A stretch of 35,426 nt of DNA. Source: an uncultured Prevotellaceae bacterium. GTDB taxonomy: Bacteria > Bacteroidota > Bacteroidia > Bacteroidales > Bacteroidaceae. The stretch spans positions 1 through 35,426 of the forward strand of contig CAMKTN010000026.1 in the NCBI GenBank assembly GCA_946415705.1, written 5' to 3'. This document shows, one piece after another, positions 9,279-17,079 of the stretch; position 1 is the stretch's first letter; each line of letters begins with the position of its first letter. The position numbers and the translations under genes are program-made. The notes under the pieces were generated by a model. It was given only the letters and a program-made list of their open reading frames with translations, searched no databases and was not told the DNA's origin.

Positions 9279-9363
9279 TATCTATAATTTGAGAATAAGA
9301 TTTCTCCCATTCATCTTGAAAGGTGACCACTCCCTCCCTCATAGGGAGGGCGGGGGGAGAGTC
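9213..9363. repeat. Inverted REP-like pair at the thrA-apgM junction
   Basis: Two 34-nt arms, 9213-9246 and 9330-9363, are inverted copies of each other with one mismatch. Each has a GACTCTCCCCCCG tail and a CCCTCCCTAT hairpin. They are separated by 83 nt of AT-rich spacer. The first arm is translated as part of the apgM N-terminus (LPYREGGGRV) and the second lies just after the thrA stop. The spacer contains the GTG used as the apgM start. Confidence 0.88.
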
Positions 9364-9366
9364 TTT

Positions 9367-11796
9367 TTAAATATTAGCTATACTCATAATATCCGCAAAC
9401 ACGCCGGCGGCAGTGACGCTGGCACCGGCACCATAGCCCTGGATGAGCATGGGATATTCGCGGTAGCGCTCTGTAGTGAGCATGACGATATTGTTGCTGC
9501 CTTCGAGACGGTAGAAGGGATGGTTGGCAGGGATCTCGGCGAGGGCCACGCGGGCGTGACCGTCCTCGTACTTCGCCACGAAGCGCCAACGCTTGCCTTC
9601 GCCCTCCACGCGCTGACGGCGCTGCTCGAAGTCGGCATCGAGGGATGGCAACTCCTTCCAGAACTTCTCCACATCACCGCTGAAGAACGTCTGCGGGATG
9701 AAAAGGTCGGCCTCCACATCGGACTGTTCGATGCGGTAGCCCGCCTCGCGGGTGAGGATGACCAGCTTGCGAATGACATCGGTGCCGCTGAGGTCGATGC
9801 GCGGATCGGGCTCGCTGTAGCCCTCCTCCTTGGCCATGCGTACGGTCTGGGAGAACGGCACGTCGGCGCTGATCTTATTGAAGATGAAGTTGAGCGTGCC
9901 GCTGAGGACTGCCTCGATGCGCAGGATCTTGTCGCCCGAGTGTATCAGGTCGTTGATGGTGCGAATGATAGGCAGGCCAGCGCCCACATTGGTCTCGAAG
10001 AGGAATTTGACGCCGCGACGCTGCGCGATGGTCTTCAGGGCGTGGTAGTTCTCGTAGTCGCTGCTGGCAGCTACCTTGTTGGCCGCCACGACATTGATAT
10101 TGTGTTCCAGAAACTCCTTGTACAGGCTTGCCACCTCTGCCGAGGCCGTGCAATCCACGAAGACGGAGTTGAAGATATTCATGCCAATGACTTCGTCGCG
10201 CAGACGCTTCGTGTTGCTGACGGGCGCGGCCTCCAACTGCTCGCGGTAGTTGCTGAGGTCGATGCCTTCGCGTGAGAAGAGCGCCTTGCGACTGCTGGCG
10301 AGGCCCACGATATTCAGCTTCAGACCCTGCTCCTGCATCAGCTTCTGCTGCTGCGAGGCGATCTGCTCGATGAGCGAAGCGCCCACGGTGCCTACGCCGC
10401 AGAGGAAGAGGTTCAACACCTGGTACTCCGAGAGGAAGAAGGCATCGTGAATGACATTCAAGGTCTTGCGCAGGTACTGCGAATCCACGACGAACGAGAT
10501 ATTCGTCTCCGAAGCACCCTGCGCGCAGGCGATGACGCTGATACCCGAACGGCCCAGCGTGCCAAAGAGCTTACCGGCGATACCCGGCGTGTGCTTCATA
10601 TTCTCACCCACAACAGCGACGGTGGCCAGGTTGCCCTCGGCCTGCATTCGGAACATGGAACCCGTCTCTATCTCCTTGGCGAACTCCTCGTTGAGCACGC
10701 GGCAGGCTTCAGCGGAATCCTCGTCGCGCACACCGATACTGGTGCTGTTCTCGGACGATGCCTGCGACACCATGAACACGGAGATGCCGTTCTCAGCCAA
10801 GACGGAAAAGATGCGGCGGTTGACACCGATGACACCCACCATAGAGAGACCTGAGACGGTGATGAGCGTCGTTCCCTTGATGGAGCTGATGCCCTTGATG
10901 GAGCGGCTGTCGTCGGCCACCTCCTTCTTGATGATGGTTCCCGTAGCGTCGGGGTTGAAGGTATTCTTGATGAGGATGGGAATATTCTTGATGCAGACGG
11001 GGTAGATGGTCGGGGGATAGACCACCTTGGCACCGAAGTTGCACAGCTCCATCGCCTCAATGTAGGAGAGTTCGGGAATGACGTAGGCCGAAGAGATGAC
11101 GCGCGGATCGGCGGTCATGAAGCCGTCCACGTCGGTCCAGATCTCCAGCACGCTGGCATCCAGCGCAGCGGCGATGATGCTGGCAGTATAGTCCGAGCCG
11201 CCGCGTCCGAGGTTCGTGACCTCGCCGCTCTCAGCATCGGTGGAGATGAAACCCGGCACGACGGACACCTGCGGCAGCGTCTTCCACGTCTCACGCACAA
11301 GGCGGTTCGTCTTCTCGCTGGCCAGCAGCGAACGGCCGCCCTTGACCTCGGTCTTGATGAACTCGCGGCTGTCATAGAGCTGGGCGCCGCTGATGAGCGT
11401 TGCCACGATGTGACTGGAGAGGCGTTCGCCGTAGCTGACGATGGCCGCCTGCGTCTTCGGCGACAGGTCGCGAATGAGATAGACGCCCTGGTAGATGGAG
11501 CGCAGTTCCTCGAGGAGGCCATCGACGATACGGATGAGGGCATCGCGCTTGGCACCGGCGGGGATGACCGTGTCGATCATCGTGTGGTGGCGCTCAGCCA
11601 TCTCGGCATAGGCGGTGAGATAGCCCACATCGCCACTGACGGCGAGCTGCGACGTCTGTATCAACTTGTCCGTGAGGCCGCCCAGCGCTGACACCACCAC
11701 GATGACGGGTTCCTTCTGCGCCTCGACAATACGCTTGACATTTAAGATGCTTTCTGCGGAGCCTACCGATGTTCCGCCGAATTTAAGTACTTTCAT
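9367..11796 (-). CDS. thrA: Bifunctional aspartate kinase/homoserine dehydrogenase
   Basis: An 809-residue cytosolic fusion enzyme that phosphorylates aspartate and reduces aspartate semialdehyde to homoserine. The aspartate kinase domain (1 to about 290) opens with MKVLKFGGTSVGSAESI and contains TNLGRGGSDYTA and EIWTDVDGFMTADPR. Two ACT regulatory domains follow, starting at ITVSGLSMVGVIGV and VAVVGENMKHTPGIAG. The homoserine dehydrogenase domain begins at LNLFLCGVGTVGASL (NAD(P) binding) and includes VAANKVAAS, ETNVGAGLPII and SGTLNFIF. Length and motifs are normal for the family, with no repeat insertion, unlike its two operon partners. It is the first gene of a thrA-apgM-thrC operon with a -7 box 28-35 bp upstream. 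I see no attenuator in the short leader. Confidence 0.97.
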   Translation of the reverse strand: MKVLKFGGTSVGSAESILNVKRIVEAQKEPVIVVVSALGGLTDKLIQTSQLAVSGDVGYLTAYAEMAERHHTMIDTVIPAGAKRDALIRIVDGLLEELRSIYQGVYLIRDLSPKTQAAIVSYGERLSSHIVATLISGAQLYDSREFIKTEVKGGRSLLASEKTNRLVRETWKTLPQVSVVPGFISTDAESGEVTNLGRGGSDYTASIIAAALDASVLEIWTDVDGFMTADPRVISSAYVIPELSYIEAMELCNFGAKVVYPPTIYPVCIKNIPILIKNTFNPDATGTIIKKEVADDSRSIKGISSIKGTTLITVSGLSMVGVIGVNRRIFSVLAENGISVFMVSQASSENSTSIGVRDEDSAEACRVLNEEFAKEIETGSMFRMQAEGNLATVAVVGENMKHTPGIAGKLFGTLGRSGISVIACAQGASETNISFVVDSQYLRKTLNVIHDAFFLSEYQVLNLFLCGVGTVGASLIEQIASQQQKLMQEQGLKLNIVGLASSRKALFSREGIDLSNYREQLEAAPVSNTKRLRDEVIGMNIFNSVFVDCTASAEVASLYKEFLEHNINVVAANKVAASSDYENYHALKTIAQRRGVKFLFETNVGAGLPIIRTINDLIHSGDKILRIEAVLSGTLNFIFNKISADVPFSQTVRMAKEEGYSEPDPRIDLSGTDVIRKLVILTREAGYRIEQSDVEADLFIPQTFFSGDVEKFWKELPSLDADFEQRRQRVEGEGKRWRFVAKYEDGHARVALAEIPANHPFYRLEGSNNIVMLTTERYREYPMLIQGYGAGASVTAAGVFADIMSIANI

Positions 11797-11823
11797 GAAT
11801 CCTTCAGATGCTTATTTTGCGTG

Positions 11824-11831
11824 CAAAAGTA
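11824..11831 (-). promoter_or_regulatory. -7 promoter box of the threonine operon
   Basis: TACTTTTG on the minus strand fits TAnnTTTG and lies 28 bp before the thrA ATG, implying a leader of about 20 nt. That is too short for a leader-peptide attenuator. Confidence 0.65.
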
Positions 11832-11897
11832 GTCAATAAATATCATAACACACGCATAACGCGCGCAAAATCGCTCTTCGAGGCCGCAAAATATCAC

Positions 11898-13847
11898 TTA
11901 TGTCAAGAAGGAGGGCAGCCGTTCCTCCATCATCAAGCGGTGCAGGAGCTCTCCCAGCAGGCTGTCCGGCACGTCGGGGAAATGGATCTGAGTGAGGGAG
12001 GTCACGTGCTCCTTCTCCACATAATCGAGGATGCGCTGGCACAAGGCCTTCTCCTCCTCGGGCGATAACGTCGGGCGGTCTTTTCCCCCACTGCGGCAGT
12101 TGTCACAGACGCCACACGCCTTCGCATCTTTCTCGCCGAAATAAGCCACGAGATAGACGCTGCGGCACTCCGGCGTCAGCAGATAGCCGACCATCGTCTC
12201 TACGCGCTCCGCCATCTCGCGCTTGCGGTCAGCATAGACCGTCTTTGGCAGCATGATCTCCTCGCGCTCCACACGGCGCTGCACGAAGGTGATATACGGA
12301 ATAAACTTACGCGGGATGAAACGCAGGATATGCCTGCGGCTCAGCTCCACCAGCTGCTCACTCACCAGCTGCTCCGGCATCCCCAGCGTCGCTGCCATCT
12401 CCTTTTCGTCGATATAGGCATACTCGCTGAAGATTCCCGTGCAGGTGCGCAGCAGATAATGAACGACGCGCTCCATCGCGGGCGACAGCTGGAAGGTGTA
12501 GAACTCATGCCGCTGACACGTCATCATCACGCGGCTGTGGTTCTCCTCGGCGTCGGCCCATTCGATATAACCGGCACGCGAGAGGAGCTGCAGGGCGTTA
12601 TAGGCCCGTACGGGGAAGTGCTTGAAGGCCTGGCAGAACTGCTCCAGGGCGAACTCGCGCGTAACACCACGCCCGTCGCCCATCGCCATCTGCAGGAAGC
12701 AGCAGACGTCCTCATACACCTGTGCCACATATTCCTCCGGCGGAAACGTGTCCTCGATGCGACGTTTGAGGACGGCCACCGAGCGCTCGTCATACAGCAG
12801 GATGGCGTCGGCACGCTCGCCATCGCGCCCCGCACGTCCGGCCTCCTGGAAGTAAGCCTCCGGGGAGTCGGGAATATCGAAATGGATGACACAGCGCACA
12901 TCGGGCTTGTCGATACCCATGCCAAAGGCGTTCGTAGCCACGATGACCCGTATGTCGCCCCGTTGCCAAGCGTCCGCCCGCTCCGTCTTCTCGCGATGCG
13001 TGAGACCCGCATGGAAATGGGTGGCCGAGACGCCCTGGGAGGAGAGCCATGCCGCGAGCTCGTAGGTGGCGATGCGACTGCGCGTATAAACGATGGCCGA
13101 ACCCGGGTGCTGCTGCAGCAGTTCCAACACGGTCTGCTCCTTCGTCGTCGTGACACGCTCCACGGCATAGGCCAGGTTCGACCGCACAAAACTCATGCGC
13201 TTCACATTCGGCTCACGGAAGCCTAATTGCCGCTGTATGTCCTCTACGACGGCGGGCGTGGCCGTGGCCGTCAGCGCCAGCACAGGCGCCTTGGGCAGGA
13301 GCTTGCGGATCTGCACGATCTCCGTGTACGACGGTCGGAAGTCATAGCCCCACTGCGAGATGCAATGCGCCTCATCGACGGTGATGAAGCTCACCTTCAT
13401 GTGAGCGAGCTTCGCCTGAAAGAGCTCCGAGTGCAGGCGCTCGGGCGAGACATATAAGAACTTGTAATTGCCGAAGATGCAGTTTTCCAGCGCCACGATG
13501 ATCTCGTCGTGCGTCATACCCGTATAGACGGCTGCCGCCTTGATACCGCGCTCGCGCAGATGCGCCACCTGATCCTTCATCAAGGCGATGAGCGGACTGA
13601 TGACGAGGCAGATGCCGTCCATCGCCAGCGCCGGCACCTGGAAGGTGATGCTCTTGCCGCCGCCCGTAGGCATCAGGCCCAGCGTATCACGCCCCGCCCC
13701 TATGCTCTCGATGATCTCCTCCTGAATACCGCGAAATGAGGAGAAGCCGAAATATTGGTGTAAGATAGACAAAGACCCTCCCCCCTTCCCCTCCCTTGTA
13801 GGGAGGGGAGTAGATACCTTTGCCTGTTGACTATCATTCGCATTCAT
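11898..13847 (-). CDS. recQ: ATP-dependent DNA helicase RecQ with repeat-derived N-terminus
   Basis: A 649-residue superfamily 2 3'-5' helicase acting in recombination and fork repair. Motifs are TGGGKS (Walker A, K65), VDEAHCISQWGYDFRP (D158-H161), VATNAFGMGIDKPDVRCVIH and QEAGRAGRDG (motif VI). An RQC zinc site fits the spacing C-x16-C-x2-C-x2-C starting at CRSVYLVAYFG. No clear HRDC domain follows. I chose the ATG at 13847; a longer in-frame extension would run through the inverted repeat and into recJ with implausible composition. The first ~24 residues, including STPLPTREGKGGGS, are encoded by a REP-like arm, and the normal RecQ start (ILHQYFGFSSFRGIQEEII) comes only after it. It is cotranscribed with recJ across a 52-nt gap that holds the other arm. 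Confidence 0.94.
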   Translation of the reverse strand: MNANDSQQAKVSTPLPTREGKGGGSLSILHQYFGFSSFRGIQEEIIESIGAGRDTLGLMPTGGGKSITFQVPALAMDGICLVISPLIALMKDQVAHLRERGIKAAAVYTGMTHDEIIVALENCIFGNYKFLYVSPERLHSELFQAKLAHMKVSFITVDEAHCISQWGYDFRPSYTEIVQIRKLLPKAPVLALTATATPAVVEDIQRQLGFREPNVKRMSFVRSNLAYAVERVTTTKEQTVLELLQQHPGSAIVYTRSRIATYELAAWLSSQGVSATHFHAGLTHREKTERADAWQRGDIRVIVATNAFGMGIDKPDVRCVIHFDIPDSPEAYFQEAGRAGRDGERADAILLYDERSVAVLKRRIEDTFPPEEYVAQVYEDVCCFLQMAMGDGRGVTREFALEQFCQAFKHFPVRAYNALQLLSRAGYIEWADAEENHSRVMMTCQRHEFYTFQLSPAMERVVHYLLRTCTGIFSEYAYIDEKEMAATLGMPEQLVSEQLVELSRRHILRFIPRKFIPYITFVQRRVEREEIMLPKTVYADRKREMAERVETMVGYLLTPECRSVYLVAYFGEKDAKACGVCDNCRSGGKDRPTLSPEEEKALCQRILDYVEKEHVTSLTQIHFPDVPDSLLGELLHRLMMEERLPSFLT

Positions 13848-13898
13848 TTCCTGATAGTAATTACTCCCCGCCCTACAAGGGAGGGGCAGGGGGGAGGG
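13776..13898. repeat. Inverted REP-like pair at the recJ-recQ junction
   Basis: Arms of 37 nt at 13776-13812 and 13862-13898 are inverted copies with two or so mismatches. Each contains a CCCTCCCCCC tail and the hairpin CCCTCCCTTGTAGGGAGGGG or a variant of it. The 49-nt spacer contains the recQ ATG. The left arm is translated at the recQ N-terminus. The right arm is untranslated and ends next to the recJ stop codon. Confidence 0.88.
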
Positions 13899-13899
13899 G

Positions 13900-15621
13900 C
13901 TACTCCTCACTCTGCCTGATGTCCTCAATCTGCAGCTGCACCTCGCCGCGCTTATGGCTGTTCTCCTCCACCGTGTAGCAGATGTCGAAAGGCTGCTTCG
14001 TCTTGATGAGCCGCACCTGCGAACTCTGACCGAAGGCGATGCCATTGACGATATGGTTGCTCTTGTTATCTACGAGCTCCAACTTGATATGCTCCTGATG
14101 GTGCCCCACGACCTTGCTGGTGCCGAAGTCATAGACATGCTCCGTGCAGAACAGCGGACGCTGGTTGTCAGGTCCGAAGGGCGCAAACTTGCGCAGGTCG
14201 TTGTAGAATCGGATGCTCAGGTCCTTGAACTCCAGCTTCCCGTCGATGTTCAGCTCCGGCTGTATCTGCGTGGGCAGGATGTGCGTCTCTACATACTCCT
14301 CGAAACGGCGCTTGAACTCGGGCACATTCTCCACCTTCATCGAGAGACCCGCGGCGTAGGTGTGACCGCCGAAGTTCTCCAGCAGGTCGCGACACGAGGC
14401 GATGGCGCTGTAGATGTCGAAGCCTGCCACGCTGCGCGCCGACCCCGTAGCCATATCATCCGAGCGCGTCAGCACCACCGCCGGACGGCAGTACACCTCC
14501 GTCAGGCGCGACGCCACGATACCGATGACACCCTTGTGCCACTCCTCGTTATAGACCACCAGCGCCTTATGCTCGTGACCCGGGTCCAGACGCTCCACGA
14601 TGCTGTTGGCCTCGTGGGTCATCTCCTTGTCGAGATCCTTGCGCTGGTCGTTGTAGGCGTTGATCTGCAGCGCCATGCGGTGCGCGCGGTCCGGGTCGCG
14701 CTCCACGAGCAGCGCCACCGCCTCGCCACCATTCTGCATTCGGCCGCTGGCATTGATGCGCGGCCCGATTCGGAAGATGATATCGTTCATCGTCACCTCA
14801 CGATCGTTGAGGCCGCAGATCTCGATGATGGCCTTCAGACCCACACTCGCATTGGCGTTAATCTGTCGCAGACCGTGATAGGCCAGCACGCGGTTCTCAC
14901 CTAAGATGGGCACGATGTCCGATGCGATGCTCACGGCGCAGAGGTCCAGCAGCGGCATCAGCTGCGAGAACGGGATGCCGTTGTCGATGGCGAAGGCCTG
15001 CATCAGCTTGAAGCCCACGCCGCAGCCCGAGAGATGTTCGTAGGGGTAGGTGGCATCTACGCGCTTGGCATTCAGGATGGCCACCGCCGGCGGCAGCTCG
15101 TCGTCCGGCACGTGGTGGTCGCAGATGATGAAGTCGATGCCGTGCTCCTTGGCGTAGGCAATCTCCGCCGTGGCCTTGATGCCGCAGTCGAGGACGATAA
15201 TCAGCCCCACGCCCGTCTCACGCGCATAATCCACACCCTTGTAGCTGACGCCATAACCCTCCTCATAGCGGTCAGGAATGTAGAAATCGATGTTGGTCGT
15301 AAAACGCTGGAGGAAACGATAGACGAGGGCCACAGCCGTGCAGCCATCCACATCGTAGTCTCCATACACTAAGATACGTTCCTTACGCCCCAAAGCCATA
15401 TTCAGCCGATCCACCGCTATGCGCATATCGCGGAAGAGGAAAGGATCCAACAGTTCACTGATGGCTGGCCGGAAGAAATGTCTTGCCTCCGCAACCGTCG
15501 TCACGCCGCGGTCCAGCAGCAAGAGTCCCAAGGCAGGGTGAATGCCTACCTCGCGAGCCAATGCTTTAGCCGCTTCCTGACGCTCTGGTGTGGGAGGTTC
15601 GTAATTCCATTTGTAGCTCAT
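13900..15621 (-). CDS. recJ: Single-stranded-DNA-specific exonuclease RecJ
   Basis: A 573-residue 5'-3' single-strand exonuclease of the DHH phosphoesterase superfamily, used in recombination and mismatch repair. Visible motifs are VYGDYDVDGCTA (motif I), IVLDCGIKA, ICDHHVPDDELP (DHH motif), SGCGVGFKL, and the DHHA1 part with GPRINASGRM, WHKGVIGIVASRL and ENFGGHTYAAGLSM. The C-terminal part after about residue 455 is the OB-fold typical of RecJ (FAPFGPDNQRPLF). The length is normal and there is no insertion. It is the upstream partner of recQ, an arrangement that makes functional sense because RecQ unwinding feeds RecJ resection. Its own -7 box lies at 15673-15680. Confidence 0.97.
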   Translation of the reverse strand: MSYKWNYEPPTPERQEAAKALAREVGIHPALGLLLLDRGVTTVAEARHFFRPAISELLDPFLFRDMRIAVDRLNMALGRKERILVYGDYDVDGCTAVALVYRFLQRFTTNIDFYIPDRYEEGYGVSYKGVDYARETGVGLIIVLDCGIKATAEIAYAKEHGIDFIICDHHVPDDELPPAVAILNAKRVDATYPYEHLSGCGVGFKLMQAFAIDNGIPFSQLMPLLDLCAVSIASDIVPILGENRVLAYHGLRQINANASVGLKAIIEICGLNDREVTMNDIIFRIGPRINASGRMQNGGEAVALLVERDPDRAHRMALQINAYNDQRKDLDKEMTHEANSIVERLDPGHEHKALVVYNEEWHKGVIGIVASRLTEVYCRPAVVLTRSDDMATGSARSVAGFDIYSAIASCRDLLENFGGHTYAAGLSMKVENVPEFKRRFEEYVETHILPTQIQPELNIDGKLEFKDLSIRFYNDLRKFAPFGPDNQRPLFCTEHVYDFGTSKVVGHHQEHIKLELVDNKSNHIVNGIAFGQSSQVRLIKTKQPFDICYTVEENSHKRGEVQLQIEDIRQSEE

Positions 15622-15672
15622 TTATATGTTATTTTTATCCTAATTCTTTCGCGAATGCCTATATAAAGCGCC

Positions 15673-15680
15673 CAAAGGTA
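15673..15680 (-). promoter_or_regulatory. -7 promoter box of recJ-recQ
   Basis: TACCTTTG on the minus strand, 52 bp upstream of the recJ ATG at 15621, is an exact match to the TAnnTTTG box. It lies immediately downstream of the terminator of the preceding C1 peptidase gene. Confidence 0.7.
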
Positions 15681-15690
15681 CGCAAAAATT

Positions 15691-15740
15691 TTCAATAAAA
15701 AGCGGTCGTTTAGTGTTTATTTTCACTAAACGACCGTTTT
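15691..15740 (-). terminator. Rho-independent terminator after the C1 peptidase gene
   Basis: A perfect 13-bp stem, CGGTCGTTTAGTG (15703-15715) and CACTAAACGACCG (15724-15736), with an 8-nt T-rich loop. On the minus strand a U-rich run follows. It lies between the stop codon at 15766 and the recJ promoter, insulating the peptidase from recJ. Confidence 0.92.
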
Positions 15741-15765
15741 TCACCTAATTTATAATATATGCGGC

Positions 15766-16965
15766 TTAGAGGCCGAGTTTTTTGCGGATTGGTTTGGGGA
15801 TGGCGTTCTTGTTGACGAGGAAGTCCATGGTGCGGGCGGCGATGTAGTTCTTGGTCATGTACCAGGAGCCTTTGTAGTCGCCGGTGTCACCCCATGAGTT
15901 CTTGACCATGTAGTACTCGCGGCCGTTCTGGTCCTTGGCGAGGCCGTAGATGTGCATACCGTGGTCGTCGGTGAGGGTCCAGTTGTCGAAGTCCTTCTGG
16001 CGCTGCTCCTGCGAGGGGGTAGCCTCGGGGGCGTTGACGCCGAGTTCCTCGAGGAAGTTCTTGCGCTCGCCGAGCTTCAGGCCGAGCCATTTGGCCTGGT
16101 CGCTGCCGGTGAGGCTCTCGCCGCCAGCCTTGAGGTCGTAGAGGATACCGAGGCCCTGACGGGTGAAGCCGTCGTCAGAGACGTCGCCACCCCAAGCGAT
16201 GGTGTAGCCGTTAGCGATGGCGTTGTCGATGATCTGCATCATCTCATCCATAGGGACATTGTAGCTGTGGTCCCAGCGCCAGTTGTCCTGCACCTCGACA
16301 GCGAAGCTGGTGTAGAAGGGGTGGTGGGTGTAGCTGGTGATGCTGACGTAGTCGTCCCAGTTGAGGCCGAGATTGTCGGCGAAGCTCTTCGGGGTGTAGG
16401 TCTTACCCTCGTACTCGAAGGTCTCGGGGGTGGCGCCGATATAGGCATCGATGATGCCCTGCAGGCCCTGCTTCCACTGCGAGGAGATGGTCTTGGACTT
16501 CGACTTGGAGACGGCTTCCACGTAGGGTTCCATGACGCTGAAGAACTCATTGAAGTTGGCCAGCGTGTCGCCCACGAGGGTGCCGGGCAATGCCATAGCG
16601 GTCTCGGGTACGATGCCGTGGTTCTTGATGATGAGGAGGACGTCGCCGGCGCTGCCGCCCTGTGCGAACTGGCTGTCACCATGCATGCGCACGGTGAGCT
16701 CGGCACGCTCCAGGTAGTCCTTGTTGGCGATGAACATCTCGGCGAGGTCGTAGGACTTGCCGGTGGCCTTCAGGATCTCAGCCTCGAAGAAGCTCAGGGT
16801 GCTGTAGGCCCAGCATGTGCCGCTGCGGTTCTGGTTCTTGACGCTGGTGATGGGGAGTTCCTTCACGGTCGTGAAGACGGGTTTGTTGGAGGGCTTCTCC
16901 TCCTGTGCTTGTGCGCCGCTGACACAGAAGAGTGTCAGGAGGGCAATGGAAAAGAACTTTTTCAT
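15766..16965 (-). CDS. Exported C1-family cysteine aminopeptidase (bleomycin hydrolase/PepC-like)
   Basis: A 399-residue papain-fold peptidase. Residues 1-20 (MKKFFSIALLTLFCVSGAQA) form a signal peptide. The catalytic triad is readable: C51 in QNRSGTCWAYS, H335 in TDDHGMHIYGL and N356 in YMVKNSWGD. That arrangement and the spacing match family C1B (aminopeptidase C/bleomycin hydrolase), which trims N-terminal residues from peptides. Unlike the cytosolic PepC of Firmicutes, this one has an export signal, so it probably works in the periplasm. I chose the ATG at 16965 rather than an in-frame start at 17055, because only the former begins with the signal peptide and the extra 90 bp consist of tandem repeats. 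It lies downstream of a prolidase-like gene and a clostripain-like gene, suggesting a peptide-use cluster. Confidence 0.92.
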   Translation of the reverse strand: MKKFFSIALLTLFCVSGAQAQEEKPSNKPVFTTVKELPITSVKNQNRSGTCWAYSTLSFFEAEILKATGKSYDLAEMFIANKDYLERAELTVRMHGDSQFAQGGSAGDVLLIIKNHGIVPETAMALPGTLVGDTLANFNEFFSVMEPYVEAVSKSKSKTISSQWKQGLQGIIDAYIGATPETFEYEGKTYTPKSFADNLGLNWDDYVSITSYTHHPFYTSFAVEVQDNWRWDHSYNVPMDEMMQIIDNAIANGYTIAWGGDVSDDGFTRQGLGILYDLKAGGESLTGSDQAKWLGLKLGERKNFLEELGVNAPEATPSQEQRQKDFDNWTLTDDHGMHIYGLAKDQNGREYYMVKNSWGDTGDYKGSWYMTKNYIAARTMDFLVNKNAIPKPIRKKLGL

Positions 16966-16969
16966 TGTT

Positions 16970-17079
16970 GATTTATGATTGATGAGTGATGATTGGTTTA
17001 ATTCACGGAAATACACGGAATAGAACGGAAAAACACGGACATTTCTTTCCTTCAATTGTCAATTTTCAATTGTCCATTA
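16970..17079. repeat. Intergenic 7-bp and 10-bp degenerate tandem repeats
   Basis: Between the C1 peptidase and pepP lie three arrays: four GATTGAT-like 7-mers at 16970-16997; four ACGGAA-containing 10-mers at 17001-17040; and four TCAATTG-like 7-mers at 17052-17079. The last array contains the pepP stop codon. I see no recognisable -7 box or gene here. Confidence 0.75.

Noticed and set aside
9265..10275. A 336-codon plus-strand frame opposite thrA
   Set aside because: It begins in the REP-like element and continues as an antisense shadow of the homoserine dehydrogenase domain; no recognisable motif or promoter.
11797..11897. Possible attenuator or riboswitch before thrA
   Set aside because: The promoter box leaves a leader of only about 20 nt, and no leader peptide or terminator-antiterminator pair is visible.
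13848..14045. A longer recQ N-terminus starting at 14045
   Set aside because: It would overlap recJ by about 150 bp, run through the inverted repeat, and encode an Arg/Ser-rich stretch typical of out-of-frame reading.
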